Source: Flavobacterium johnsoniae UW101 (GTDB taxonomy: Bacteria; Bacteroidota; Bacteroidia; Flavobacteriales; Flavobacteriaceae). Taken from it: DNA of 64,000 nucleotides. Location of the stretch: assembly GCF_000016645.1 (NCBI RefSeq), contig NC_009441.1, positions 5,766,001 through 5,830,000 of the forward strand, in the 5' to 3' direction. Shown here one piece after another: positions 17,093-25,933 of this stretch; position 1 is the first letter of the stretch, and every line of letters starts with the position of its first letter. The translations under genes and the position numbers were made by a program. The notes under the pieces were generated by a model. The model did no database searches and was not told where the DNA came from. It saw nothing but the letters and a program-made list of their open reading frames with translations.

Positions 17093-18478
17093 ATGAAATA
17101 CAGAATAGAAAAAGACACCATGGGCGAAGTTCAGGTCCCAGCCGATAAATATTGGGGTGCGCAGACAGAACGTTCTCGAAATAATTTTAAAATTGGAAAT
17201 TCAGGATCGATGCCTCAGGAAATCATCGAAGGTTTTGCATATCTAAAAAAAGCGGCAGCTTATGCCAATTATGATCTAGGTGTACTGCCAATAGAAAAAA
17301 GAGATGCTATTGCTGCTGTATGCGACGAAATTCTGGAAGGAAAGCTGGACGATCAATTCCCTCTTGTAATCTGGCAGACAGGTTCAGGAACGCAGAGTAA
17401 TATGAATGTTAATGAAGTAATTGCTAACCGCGCTCAGGTTCTTAAAGGTTTTGAAATTGGTGAAGGCGAGCAATTCATCAAAGCAAATGATGATGTCAAT
17501 AAATCACAGTCATCAAATGACACTTTCCCAACCGGAATGCATATTGCTGCTTACAAAATGGTAGTTGAAACGACAATTCCTGGAGTTGAAAAACTGCACG
17601 CTACTTTAGTTAAAAAAGCAGCTGAATTTAAAGATGTTGTAAAAATTGGTCGTACACACTTAATGGACGCAACGCCTTTAACTTTAGGACAGGAAATTTC
17701 AGGTTATGCAGCTCAATTAGCATTTGGATTAAAAGCTTTAAAAAATACTTTAGCACATTTGTCTGAAATCGCTCTTGGAGGAACTGCTGTAGGAACCGGA
17801 CTAAATACTCCAAAAGGTTACGATGTAAAAGTTGCCGAATATATTGCAAAGTTTACAAATCATCCTTTTGTAACAGCTGAGAATAAATTTGAAGCACTTG
17901 CAGCACACGATGCAATTGTAGAAACACACGGCGCTTTAAAACAACTGGCAGTTTCGTTAAATAAAATTGCAAATGATGTTAGAATGCTGGCATCTGGCCC
18001 GCGTTCCGGTATTGGCGAAATTCACATTCCCGAAAACGAACCGGGATCTTCTATTATGCCTGGAAAAGTAAATCCAACGCAATGTGAAGCTTTGACAATG
18101 GTTTGTGCTCAGGTTATTGGAAACGATATGGCAATTGCAGTTGGTGGTATGCAGGGACATTATGAACTAAATGTTTTTAAACCTGTTATGGCAGCCAACT
18201 TTTTACAATCTGCACGATTATTGGGGGATGCCTGCGTTTCATTTGATGAACACTGCGCTCAGGGAATCGAACCAAATCACAAACGAATCAAAGAACTGGT
18301 AGACAATTCACTAATGCTGGTTACGGCTTTGAATACTAAAATTGGCTATTATAAAGCTGCCGAAATCGCTCAAACCGCTCACAAAAACGGAACAACTCTT
18401 AAAGAAGAAGCGGTTCGTTTAGGCTATGTAACACCAGAAGATTTTGAAGCCTGGGTTAAACCGGAAGATATGGTTTAA
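17093..18478 (+). CDS. fumC: Class II fumarate hydratase
   Basis: The 461-residue cytosolic TCA-cycle enzyme reversibly hydrates fumarate to L-malate and needs no Fe-S cluster. The N-terminus ([19 protein letters not shown]) and the superfamily signature [11 protein letters not shown] (about residues 318-328) are intact, as is [14 protein letters not shown] near residue 97. Aspartase is the main alternative, but the G-x-G-T-Q-S-N-M-N-x-N-E-V and catalytic T-H-L-M-D-A-T-P-L segments favour fumarase. It is monocistronic and faces a convergent neighbour over a shared terminator. Confidence 0.92.
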   Translation: MKYRIEKDTMGEVQVPADKYWGAQTERSRNNFKIGNSGSMPQEIIEGFAYLKKAAAYANYDLGVLPIEKRDAIAAVCDEILEGKLDDQFPLVIWQTGSGTQSNMNVNEVIANRAQVLKGFEIGEGEQFIKANDDVNKSQSSNDTFPTGMHIAAYKMVVETTIPGVEKLHATLVKKAAEFKDVVKIGRTHLMDATPLTLGQEISGYAAQLAFGLKALKNTLAHLSEIALGGTAVGTGLNTPKGYDVKVAEYIAKFTNHPFVTAENKFEALAAHDAIVETHGALKQLAVSLNKIANDVRMLASGPRSGIGEIHIPENEPGSSIMPGKVNPTQCEALTMVCAQVIGNDMAIAVGGMQGHYELNVFKPVMAANFLQSARLLGDACVSFDEHCAQGIEPNHKRIKELVDNSLMLVTALNTKIGYYKAAEIAQTAHKNGTTLKEEAVRLGYVTPEDFEAWVKPEDMV

Positions 18479-18530
18479 TTTAATTGTGAATTGTTAATGG
18501 TGAATTGTTAATTATCTTATATGATCATTA

Positions 18531-18572
18531 AAAAAACGAGCTTTCTAAAATTTAGAAAGCTCGTTTTCAATT
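18531..18572. terminator. Bidirectional terminator between fumC and the convergent gene
   Basis: AACGAGCTTTCTAAA and TTTAGAAAGCTCGTT form a near-perfect stem with A/T runs on both sides. Longer arms of TTGTTAATT type (about 18490-18512 and 18575-18600) extend it as an outer inverted repeat. Confidence 0.88.
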
Positions 18573-18591
18573 TATAATTAACAATTTACAA

Positions 18592-19794
18592 TTAACCATT
18601 ATTAACATAGTCTTGCAGATAGCTAAATCTCTCCGTCAATTTCCCGTTTTCAGTGATTTTGGCACGTTTTAAAATTCCGTCTTTATCTCCGTTGAAAAAA
18701 GCAGGAATAACATGTTCCATAAATTGTTCACCAAAACCTTCGCTGGCGTCTTTTGGAATTTCACACGGCAGGTTATCAACCGCCATAACAGCAACAGCTG
18801 CAGGATGAAAAAAATCAACTTCTTTATCTTCAAAAGGAAAATAACCGTATAAAGGTTCTTCAATTGTCGAAGAACGAATTGTACAGGCAATAGGTCCGTT
18901 TACATCGCAGGAAATATCGGCTACAACTTTTAATTTACAATCGCTCGCGTTCAGCATTTCTCTCGTTAAAATCATTGGAGCGTTATTTGCATGGAAATGC
19001 CCTGCAAAATAAATATCAGACACTTTTGTAAACTTCTCGAAATCTGAAGTATACTCTTGCGGATGTTCGACAAAATCTTTAAAATCTAAAACCTGTCCGT
19101 CAAGACGTTTATTATATTCCAAAACATCTAACTGAACATATACAGCTTGTGTATATTTTTTCGTCAGATAATTATCAACTGTAATTTCTTTTACTTTAAT
19201 AGCATCGAGAATTTCTTTTGCTCCGCTCCCAACTTTTCCAGTTCCGGTAACTACAAATTTTAAAGCAGGCATTGTAATACGTTTCAGCTGCTCAATTAAT
19301 GCATCTTTTCCTGAAAGAGATTCAGCTTTTGGCAGTTTAAACAATTCAAACTTAATTCCAAAAGCACGGATTCCGTTGTAAACCCCTACCATTCCGGCAT
19401 ATTTCCCAAAACCAATTAAACGATGATCATGTGCATCAACTATGGTTTCGTGATCGTATAAATCAATATTTTTCTCTAAAACTGCCTGAAGTAATTTTCT
19501 GTTATGAGGCTGTTTTTTAATCGTATGCGAAAAGAAAAAATAGGCTTTATTTGGAATTAAATTTTCTACAGGAACTTCTTTTACTCCAAATAAAACGTCA
19601 CAGTTCGAAATGTCATCAGTAACCGTTATTCCCATATTTTTATACGCTTCATCAGAGAATATCCTGATATCTGAGCTTTCTACTTCAACAGATGCTTCGT
19701 GATAAGACTGCTTTAATTTTGTCAGTTCATTAGGAGAAAAAACAACTCTTCTATCCGGCGGATTTTTTCTTTCTTTAATAATTCCAAACTTCAT
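18592..19794 (-). CDS. NAD(P)-dependent oxidoreductase of the alanine dehydrogenase / saccharopine dehydrogenase type
   Basis: This 400-residue cytosolic protein opens with an alanine-dehydrogenase/PNT N-terminal-like domain (K-F-G-I-I-K-E-R-K-N-P-P-D-R-R-V). A Rossmann motif follows (F-V-V-T-G-T-G-K-V-G-S-G-A, about residues 180-192). Family members in Bacteroidota are annotated as NAD(P)-dependent oxidoreductase or lysine-forming saccharopine dehydrogenase-like. The substrate cannot be decided here. A conserved D-I-S-C-D-V-N-G-P-I segment near residue 293 is typical of this subgroup. It has no operon partner. Confidence 0.72.
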   Translation of the reverse strand: MKFGIIKERKNPPDRRVVFSPNELTKLKQSYHEASVEVESSDIRIFSDEAYKNMGITVTDDISNCDVLFGVKEVPVENLIPNKAYFFFSHTIKKQPHNRKLLQAVLEKNIDLYDHETIVDAHDHRLIGFGKYAGMVGVYNGIRAFGIKFELFKLPKAESLSGKDALIEQLKRITMPALKFVVTGTGKVGSGAKEILDAIKVKEITVDNYLTKKYTQAVYVQLDVLEYNKRLDGQVLDFKDFVEHPQEYTSDFEKFTKVSDIYFAGHFHANNAPMILTREMLNASDCKLKVVADISCDVNGPIACTIRSSTIEEPLYGYFPFEDKEVDFFHPAAVAVMAVDNLPCEIPKDASEGFGEQFMEHVIPAFFNGDKDGILKRAKITENGKLTERFSYLQDYVNNG

Positions 19795-19987
19795 TTAAAT
19801 AGGTTTTTGATAGTTTAATAATATAACTTTTTAAAGGTTATTTGTTTCAAATATAACAAATATAGTTAAAATTTTGTTTCAAAAATGTAATTTAGAATGT
19901 TTCGAAACCGTTAGTAGCTGAAAAACAAAGCGCTAAAAAAACAACATGTTAAAACTATGTTAAAAAATACGTTTTTAAGCCTCAAAA

Positions 19988-20022
19988 TTGAGAAAACAAC
20001 AAAATTGAATTCGATATATTTG
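19988..20022 (+). promoter_or_regulatory. Putative promoter of the serine hydrolase gene
   Basis: TATATTTG at 20015-20022 fits the -7 consensus, with TTG at 19988-19990 about 24 bp upstream. The ATG is at 20036. Confidence 0.45.
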
Positions 20023-20035
20023 TTTTTAAAGAACG

Positions 20036-21238
20036 ATGCAAATGATTTTCCTTAAAAAAACAAAGATACCACAAATACTTTTTACAGTATTAGTTTTAAG
20101 TTCATGTGGTAATGACAAAAAAACACAAACAGCTGCTGCCCAAACAGTCGAAGATACTTTACCTAAAATGAAGCCGTTAGGTCCTGAACCTAAAGTTTCA
20201 CAAGCTTATAAAAACTCCGTTGTTGGAAGAATAAACCACTTTTACAACAAAAACTGGCCTAATAATAACATGAACGGAAGCTTTTTAGTTGCCCGAAATG
20301 GTCAGATTATCTTCGAAAGATATAATGGTTTTGCTAATAAAAACGAAGGGACAAAAATAACGCCCGAAACCCCGGTGCAAATTGCCTCTGTTAGTAAAGT
20401 TCTAACAGCTACAGCAGTTTTAAAACTGGTTAATGCCGGAAAAATAGAATTAGATCAAAAAGTAAATACGATTTTAAAAACGTTTCCTTACGAAGACTGC
20501 ACGATTAGAATGCTTTTAGATCACCGTACCGGAATGCGTAATTATGCTTATTTTACAGATAGAGATAAATCTATTTGGGACAGACATAACCAGCTTACTA
20601 ACAAAGATATTTTAGATATTCTTGCCACGAAAGATATTGGTTTAGAATCTAAAACAGGAACACGTTTCAGCTATTGCAATACTAATTATGCAATGCTGGC
20701 ACTTATTATTGAGAAAATTACAGGTTTAAGTTATAAGGAAGCAATGTCTGAAATGATTTTTAAACCTTTAGGAATGACTCATACCTATGTTTTTGATGAT
20801 GATAAAGACAGAAAAAAAATTGTTCCTTCTTACAAAGGAAATGGTGTAGAAATAGGTTTTGATTATTTAGATAATGTTTACGGAGATAAAAACATTTTCT
20901 CGACTGCACGAGATTTGTTAAAATTTGACCGCGCCAGACAATCACCTGACTTTTTAAAACCTGAATTACTGAAACAGGTATATACCGGCTACAGTAACGA
21001 ACGCAAAGGAACAAAAAATTACGGTTTAGGAATTAGAATGATTAATTGGGAAACCGGTCAGAATTTTTATTTCCATAATGGCTGGTGGCACGGAAATACC
21101 TCATCTTATATTACTTTGATGAAAGAACATGTTACGATAATTGCATTGTCTAATAAGATGACAAGAAACACTTATGCAGTACGTAAACTGGCTCCTATTT
21201 TTGGCGATTATCCTTTTAATTTTAAAGACGAAGAGTAA
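20036..21238 (+). CDS. Beta-lactamase-fold serine hydrolase, lipoprotein
   Basis: The 400-residue product has a lipoprotein signal ending L-S-S-C (lipid Cys about 24; a second ATG at 20042 would shorten this by two residues). The penicillin-binding/class C fold shows S-V-S-K (nucleophile S118, K121), a Y-x-N-type motif in S-Y-C-N-T-N-Y (about residue 222), and an H-N-G-W-W-H-G stretch near residue 345 in the KTG position. It may be an esterase, D-amino-acid peptidase or low-activity beta-lactamase; substrate is not predictable. It is unrelated in position to the second serine hydrolase at 44663. Confidence 0.8.
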   Translation: MQMIFLKKTKIPQILFTVLVLSSCGNDKKTQTAAAQTVEDTLPKMKPLGPEPKVSQAYKNSVVGRINHFYNKNWPNNNMNGSFLVARNGQIIFERYNGFANKNEGTKITPETPVQIASVSKVLTATAVLKLVNAGKIELDQKVNTILKTFPYEDCTIRMLLDHRTGMRNYAYFTDRDKSIWDRHNQLTNKDILDILATKDIGLESKTGTRFSYCNTNYAMLALIIEKITGLSYKEAMSEMIFKPLGMTHTYVFDDDKDRKKIVPSYKGNGVEIGFDYLDNVYGDKNIFSTARDLLKFDRARQSPDFLKPELLKQVYTGYSNERKGTKNYGLGIRMINWETGQNFYFHNGWWHGNTSSYITLMKEHVTIIALSNKMTRNTYAVRKLAPIFGDYPFNFKDEE

Positions 21239-21263
21239 AATTATAGTCGTAAAGACGAAAGTC

Positions 21264-21340
21264 AAAAGTCGTAAAGTCTTAAAAACATTGCCAATGCTGA
21301 CTTTGGACTTTCGAGTTTGGACTTTATGACTTTTTTTTAA
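21264..21340 (+). terminator. Imperfect hairpin terminator
   Basis: AAAGTCGTAAAGTC pairs imperfectly with GACTTTATGACTTT, followed by eight T. It separates the serine hydrolase gene from ssrA. Confidence 0.65.
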
Positions 21341-21371
21341 AAATTTTAGCAGAAAGTAATTTCAAATACTC

Positions 21372-21379
21372 TAAATTTG
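21372..21379 (+). promoter_or_regulatory. Putative -7 box of ssrA
   Basis: TAAATTTG matches TAnnTTTG, 14 bp upstream of the mature tmRNA 5' end. Confidence 0.45.
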
Positions 21380-21393
21380 CAGACTTATTTTTT

Positions 21394-21788
21394 GGGGTCG
21401 ACTGGTTTTGACAGCAAGTCGAATTGAACAGTAAGCACGTCGAGCATTGAGACCTTGCTCGTAAATATAAGATCTCAAACTTTTACACGGCGAAAATAAT
21501 TACGCTTTAGCTGCATAATCCGAATCATAGTAAGATTGCGCCACGTCTCTACAAGGTAGAGAAGCTGGATTCTCCTGGAAAGCCTTGGTTTGTGGCGTTC
21601 CGTTCAGGGGAACCGTAAAAATAAACCTAGATATCCATGAGCTTCGGGTGGGTTTCGAAAATTAAGAAGATAAGTGTTCGGTGGCTGTTTCTGGCCTAGC
21701 TTAACATCGAAAATCTAATCAGGAAATAAGCGTGTAGAAAGCTCTTTAGTTGCTTGTTTGGACCCGGGTTCGATTCCCGGCGACTCCA
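21394..21788 (+). ncRNA. ssrA: tmRNA (one-piece)
   Basis: Transfer-messenger RNA rescues stalled ribosomes and tags the nascent peptide. The 5' end GGGGTCGACTGGTTTTGACAG pairs with the 3' CGACTCC acceptor arm (with a G-U pair), and the T-arm reads GGGTTCGATTCCC. The tag reading frame is GGC at 21489 to TAA at 21518, encoding G-E-N-N-Y-A-L-A-A, the ClpXP-type ending. The 3' base 21788 is the discriminator A; CCA is not fully encoded and would be added. Pseudoknot-like inner pairings are present between 21540 and 21720. The end could be drawn up to two bases longer. Confidence 0.96.
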
Positions 21789-21828
21789 CAAAAAAGCGGA
21801 AAAACAATATGTTTTTCCGCTTTTTTTA
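21789..21828. terminator. Terminator of ssrA
   Basis: AAAAAGCGGAAAAAC and GTTTTTCCGCTTTTT form a perfect stem with a short loop and a T run. It also serves the convergent gene at 21834. Confidence 0.88.
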
Positions 21829-21833
21829 TATCA

Positions 21834-23597
21834 TTAAAACAACGTTATTCCAAAACTCCAGCCTATCCATCCAATAATGTCTTTGCTGTTATTATTAATT
21901 ATATTATAACGCTTGGTACGATCCTGAACAAATGTAGAAGTATTTACACTGCCATTTTTATCTTTCTTTTCAGACCAGTATAAATTAAAAGAAGGTCCTG
22001 CAGATATAGCTAAACCTTTGAATAATTGAAAAGAAAAAGCAGAATCAAATTTAGATAAGGAATTGTATCGATCCCAATTTCCCAAATAAAGATATTGTGA
22101 ACTAAATTCGGGATTATAAGTAAAACGTTTCCCTAACGGAATGCTTTTTCCTACTCCAATTCCAAAAGAAAACATTTTTTCTTCTTCTTTTTGTTCGCTT
22201 GCTCCCGCCATCAAAATAGTATACATTTTATGATCTCCGGTTTTTATAGAGAGATTTATATCTGAAATTTCATTACTTGTAATACTAATTTTTTTATAAC
22301 CGCCTTTTTTAAAGTTTAATAAACCAAAACTATATCCAGATTCTGAATCTGTGATATTTACCAATCCAAACTGAACTCCATGTAATTCTTTGGCATAATT
22401 AAAAAGTCCGGTAATTTGAGCACCACGTACGGTATCTTTTCCAATATTATAAATACCGGATAACTGCAATCCGTTTTGAGAGCCATTTACAGTATTATGA
22501 ATTCCTGCAATTTGAAGTCCTTTTGAATCTTTATAAACATTGTTATAGATACCACTCATTTGCAGACCAATTTGTGAACCTTTTACACTATTATGAATTC
22601 CGCTTATTTGTAAACCGTTAAGATTGCCAAAAACATTATTATAGATTCCGGCCAATTGAAGTCCGTTTACAGATCCTCCAACAGTATTAAATATTCCTGC
22701 CATTTGAAGTGCTTCGACATTCATACGGTTAATATTGTAAAGCCCTGCCATTTCTAATCCACGCACGCCGGCATTATAACCGCCTAACACATTTAAAGAA
22801 AAATTGTTGACAATCTGCGTATTCATCATACCTCGTGTACTGATACTCGGAATTAGAGAAGCCTGTACAGGAACTTTAGAAATAAATCCTCCCAAATTAA
22901 GCGATTGTATTTTTTGTTTAGAAGAAATAAAAAAACGGCCAATTCCTGATCTTTCTATTGCCGAAAAATCCCCATCGATATAATCTGATGTTGATTTTCT
23001 ATTTCCCATCTGAATCTTAATTTCAGAAAGAAACAGCATCGTTACGGTTTTATAATTTTCTTTGACAGCCGTAAGCTCGATAGTCTGGGGAGCATTTTTT
23101 AATCGGAGTTCAAAAGCTCCATCTTTATTGGTTAATGTAGACTGCAGCACATTCTTCTCCAGTACACTCACATTTTCGATACGATTGTTAGTCTGTGTAT
23201 CTATAATATAGCCACTGACGATCTGCTGTCCGTCGCTGGTACTATTGTTCTTTTCTAGCTCAAGAGCCAGCTCTAATGGAGCATAACGTACAATAATAAA
23301 CCCCGGCGATTCTTTGTACTCGTATTTATTGCTTAACAGCTGGTCTAAAACTCCTTTTATGGTATATTTATCGGCATGAATACTGACAACACTATCCTTT
23401 ACAACTAATTTGCTGTAATAAGCAAATCTAAAATTTCCTTTTTCTTCCATTAAGTCCAAAATACTGCCTAATGGTTTCTTATCTGCATGAACAGATATTT
23501 CGTTATCTAATATAGATTGAGCATTTACTTTAAAAAAAACACCCGAAATAAGTAGAAACAAAATGGGTGCAAAAATAAACTTTGTGTTGCTGAGCAT
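21834..23597 (-). CDS. STN-domain outer-membrane/surface protein with 16-residue repeats (partner of FecIR)
   Basis: The 587-residue product has a signal peptide (about 1-26) and a secretin/TonB short N-terminal (STN) domain (about 33-105: L-G-S-I-L-D-L-M... and a second half around V-L-D-Q-L-L). A CarboxypepD_reg-like domain (about 125-195) follows. From residue 280 to ~410 comes a repeat track with the unit G-L-Q-x-A/S-G-I-Y/H-N at residues 280, 296, 312, 328, 344, 360, 376 and 392: an exact 16-residue period. The C-terminus (about 460-587) looks like beta strands ending in aromatic F. It resembles the LA_2272-type surface repeat family. In this operon it occupies the position normally held by a FecA-like receptor, and no plug/22-strand TonB receptor is present. 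Confidence 0.75.
   Translation of the reverse strand: MLSNTKFIFAPILFLLISGVFFKVNAQSILDNEISVHADKKPLGSILDLMEEKGNFRFAYYSKLVVKDSVVSIHADKYTIKGVLDQLLSNKYEYKESPGFIIVRYAPLELALELEKNNSTSDGQQIVSGYIIDTQTNNRIENVSVLEKNVLQSTLTNKDGAFELRLKNAPQTIELTAVKENYKTVTMLFLSEIKIQMGNRKSTSDYIDGDFSAIERSGIGRFFISSKQKIQSLNLGGFISKVPVQASLIPSISTRGMMNTQIVNNFSLNVLGGYNAGVRGLEMAGLYNINRMNVEALQMAGIFNTVGGSVNGLQLAGIYNNVFGNLNGLQISGIHNSVKGSQIGLQMSGIYNNVYKDSKGLQIAGIHNTVNGSQNGLQLSGIYNIGKDTVRGAQITGLFNYAKELHGVQFGLVNITDSESGYSFGLLNFKKGGYKKISITSNEISDINLSIKTGDHKMYTILMAGASEQKEEEKMFSFGIGVGKSIPLGKRFTYNPEFSSQYLYLGNWDRYNSLSKFDSAFSFQLFKGLAISAGPSFNLYWSEKKDKNGSVNTSTFVQDRTKRYNIINNNSKDIIGWIGWSFGITLF
22380..22760 (-). repeat. 48-bp coding repeat track (16-residue units)
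   Basis: About eight degenerate 48-bp units encode the G-L-Q-x-x-G-I-x-N repeats in residues 280-406 of the STN-domain protein. The DNA units are diverged, so recent slippage is not obvious, but the spacing is strictly conserved. Confidence 0.75.
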
Positions 23598-23608
23598 ATA
23601 AAAAAGAA

Positions 23609-24583
23609 TTACTCTAATAGTATTTGATTATTTGTACGTTCGATTTTAATGGTAAATGTTTCCTGAATTACTTCTAAAATCTGATCTAATGATTGATCTT
23701 TAAATGTTGTCGTTAATGTTTTTTCCTGCAAAGACGTTGATTTAATAACAATGTTAACATTGTATATTTCGTTAAGAGCATCTGCTAATTCCTGCAGCGG
23801 TGTTTCATCGCAGACTAATTCTCTATTGCGGTAAAAATTGTATAAACGCCCTTTGCTGACACTTTTAAATAATCCTGCCTGCTGATTGGCAATGACTACT
23901 TTTTCTCCATGCATTAATTCTACCTCATCTTTATTTCTGCTCACTTTTACAATTCCAGTTTCAACATTTACGGTGGTTTTTCCGTTTTTGCTTTTCACAT
24001 TAAAAGATGTTCCTATTACTTTTACTGTGACATCATTAATATGAATAATAAAAGGTTTTGTTTTATTGGGAGAAACCTTAAAAAAAGCTTCACCTTTTAG
24101 AGTAACAGGTCTGGTATTGCCTGTAAATTTTTTATAAGACAATAACGAGTTTTTGTTCAGTGTGACAATTGTACCATCTGGTAAAGTATCATTTTTAGCC
24201 CTGTTTGATGCATATATCTGAATTATTGTATCATCTGATTTATTTTCAAAATAAGAATAACCAAACCATCCTAAGCCAATAATTAAGATAATCGAAGCAG
24301 CTATCTGCCAATAAGGGTATGACTTGTTTAGAATAACCGATGTGTCGTTTTTATGGATACGATTTTGAAATCGCTCCCATGCTTCATTTTCATTTACAGT
24401 TGTATTTTTTGTTGCAATTAAAAGACTATCTTCCCAGATTTTCTTAAAATCGTTGTAGTATTTTAAATTGTCATCACTGGCATCCAGCCATTTTTTTACC
24501 ATTGCATTTTCGTCTGCATCAGTTTCGCCAACTATATATTTCACTAGTATATCATCATTCATATTCCTATTATTTTGGCTCAT
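23609..24583 (-). CDS. FecR-family anti-sigma factor
   Basis: The 324-residue protein has an N-terminal cytosolic sigma-binding region, one transmembrane helix at about residues 89-105 (I-A-A-S-I-I-L-I-I-G-L-G-W-F), a FecR periplasmic domain (D-G-T-I-V-T-L-N-K-N-S-L-L-S-Y and G-E-A-F-F-K-V, about 125-200) and a C-terminal DUF4974-like STN-contacting domain (about 255-324). It transmits an outer-membrane signal to the FecI-type sigma factor. Its ATG overlaps the sigma gene's stop (ATGA), indicating translational coupling. An internal Met eight codons in is a possible start. Confidence 0.9.
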   Translation of the reverse strand: MSQNNRNMNDDILVKYIVGETDADENAMVKKWLDASDDNLKYYNDFKKIWEDSLLIATKNTTVNENEAWERFQNRIHKNDTSVILNKSYPYWQIAASIILIIGLGWFGYSYFENKSDDTIIQIYASNRAKNDTLPDGTIVTLNKNSLLSYKKFTGNTRPVTLKGEAFFKVSPNKTKPFIIHINDVTVKVIGTSFNVKSKNGKTTVNVETGIVKVSRNKDEVELMHGEKVVIANQQAGLFKSVSKGRLYNFYRNRELVCDETPLQELADALNEIYNVNIVIKSTSLQEKTLTTTFKDQSLDQILEVIQETFTIKIERTNNQILLE

Positions 24584-25185
24584 GATCTTCGAATTAAATT
24601 GATTAAAAACAATAAAAAAGGAAGATATTCTATTAGTTTTAAACGCATTACTTTAAGAGCTTTGCCCATCTGATTTTCAACTGTTTTGATGGAAATATTC
24701 AATTGATCTGCAATTTGCTGGTATTTAAGCTGCTCAAAACGGCTCATTTGAAAAATGATACGGCACTGCTGTGGTAATTCATTAATTGCTTTTTGAATTT
24801 CGGTTTCAAGTTCGGCGGCAATCATTTGATTTGATGCATCTTGATTTGAAGGTTCCATATTACCTGAATACTCTAATTGAAAAGAAGTTTTTACTTTTAA
24901 ATGTTTAATATGATTTAAACTTTCGTTATGAACAGATCGATACAAATAAGACTTTAATGAATCATCAATCTGCAATTGTTCCTTTTTTTCCCAAATTCGA
25001 AAGAATACATTCTGCACGATTTCTTCTGCAATAATTTCATCTTTCATAAAAGTATAGGCAAATGCATGAAGGCTTTTGAAGTAGGTTTTAAAAACCTTTT
25101 CAAAAGCAGCTTCATTTTTGTTATTCATAAAATTAATATGATCTGTATTACTATACTTCACAAAAACAGTTTGACATTCAATCAA
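24580..25185 (-). CDS. FecI-type ECF sigma-70 factor
   Basis: The 201-residue protein has sigma region 2 (E-I-I-A-E-E-I-V-Q-N-V-F-F-R-I-W, about 50-65) and region 4 (L-P-Q-Q-C-R-I-I-F-Q-M-S-R-F-E-Q-L-K-Y with the Q-Q-I-A-D-Q-L-N-I-S-I-K-T-V HTH). The annotated start at 25185 gives 19 extra residues; the ATG at 25128 (M-N-N-K-N-E-A-A-F-E) is the more typical beginning for this family. It is the first gene of the FecI-FecR-STN protein operon. Confidence 0.88.
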   Translation of the reverse strand: MIECQTVFVKYSNTDHINFMNNKNEAAFEKVFKTYFKSLHAFAYTFMKDEIIAEEIVQNVFFRIWEKKEQLQIDDSLKSYLYRSVHNESLNHIKHLKVKTSFQLEYSGNMEPSNQDASNQMIAAELETEIQKAINELPQQCRIIFQMSRFEQLKYQQIADQLNISIKTVENQMGKALKVMRLKLIEYLPFLLFLINLIRRS

Positions 25186-25218
25186 AGATAGATACTTTTT
25201 ATATTTAATATATTTTGA

Positions 25219-25503
25219 TTAATTGAAAATTGAATCAGACTGTTGATGAATTAAATTGTGATTAACCAGAAGTTTAATAAAAGTATCAATCGTTGTATCG
25301 ATATCAAGATCAGTATTCAAACTAAATTCGTAACAATGTATAATACAGCTGTGATCAGAAAGATACGTAAACGTTAATCCTTTATCCGTTCCTTTTGTAA
25401 TTACCATTTCATTCTCCAGAATGGTTACACTATTATCTTTTTGGCTAAAGTATTCGAATAACTGCTGCTGAAATTGCTGCTTTTGTTTTTGACTTGTCTG
25501 CAT
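25219..25503 (-). CDS. Hypothetical 94-residue soluble protein
   Basis: No family is recognised. The product is soluble, with a Gln/Lys-rich N-terminus (Q-K-Q-K-Q-Q-F-Q-Q-Q-L) and a balanced acidic C-terminal half. It overlaps the next gene upstream (25425-25730) by 79 bp in another frame, which is a long overlap for two real genes. It sits between the sigma gene and the peptide-export cluster. Either it or its overlapping neighbour may be wrongly started. Coding potential is plausible but not proven. Confidence 0.4.
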   Translation of the reverse strand: MQTSQKQKQQFQQQLFEYFSQKDNSVTILENEMVITKGTDKGLTFTYLSDHSCIIHCYEFSLNTDLDIDTTIDTFIKLLVNHNLIHQQSDSIFN

Positions 25504-25730
25504 GGTATAATTACATTTATGGGTTGATCAGTTTTGTTTTTATCGTGGTCTTTCTTTTCCAGAAAATAAAAGACAATAAAATCAAGAGCAGCAAAAAGCA
25601 AAATAACCGGCAGTGCATAAACAATTACGTTTGGATTGCTTTTTTCGACTTCATAGATTTTTTCTATTGCATAAGGCTGTGAGCCAAAAAATGTCAACTT
25701 AAAAAATAGATAATTAATGATTTTAACCAT
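25425..25730 (-). CDS. Hypothetical 101-residue protein with one membrane helix
   Basis: A single strong helix (about residues 34-56, V-I-V-Y-A-L-P-V-I-L-L-F-A-A-L-D-F-I-V-F-Y-F-L) is followed by a charged E-K-K-D-H-D-K-N-K segment. The helix faintly resembles the first helix of sterol-desaturase-type proteins, but the rest of that family is absent, so I do not call it. The C-terminal third overlaps the 25219-25503 gene and is Ser/Lys-rich low complexity; translation may therefore end differently (frame problem) in the true gene. Confidence 0.4.
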   Translation of the reverse strand: MVKIINYLFFKLTFFGSQPYAIEKIYEVEKSNPNVIVYALPVILLFAALDFIVFYFLEKKDHDKNKTDQPINVIIPCRQVKNKSSNFSSSYSNTLAKKIIV

Positions 25731-25878
25731 GATCGAGAATAGGTTTTAATTAATTCTGCTTTTGTTACAGAAGTAATACAACCGAATCTTATTTTACCCC
25801 TATTCTATTTTTTTGTTTTTTTCAAGTTTTTATAAAATGACTAGAATTAGAAACTCAATTACAATCTCATTAATGCAT

Positions 25879-25915
25879 AAAAAAGCCTGTAAACATTAAG
25901 CTTACAGGCTCTTTA
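25879..25915 (-). terminator. Terminator of the peptide-export operon
   Basis: AGCCTGTAA and TTACAGGCT form the stem; on the minus strand a T run follows. It nearly matches the hairpin at 33059-33099 on the other side of the cluster. Confidence 0.82.
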
Positions 25916-25933
25916 TATAAAATAAGCAGAAGA

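Noticed and set aside
17093..18478. Aspartate ammonia-lyase as the product of the fumC gene
   Set aside because: Conserved N-terminal and substrate-loop residues match class II fumarase better than aspartase.
22380..22760. The 48-bp repeats in the STN protein as a CRISPR or VNTR element
   Set aside because: The repeats are in-frame coding units with diverged DNA, so they are protein repeats.
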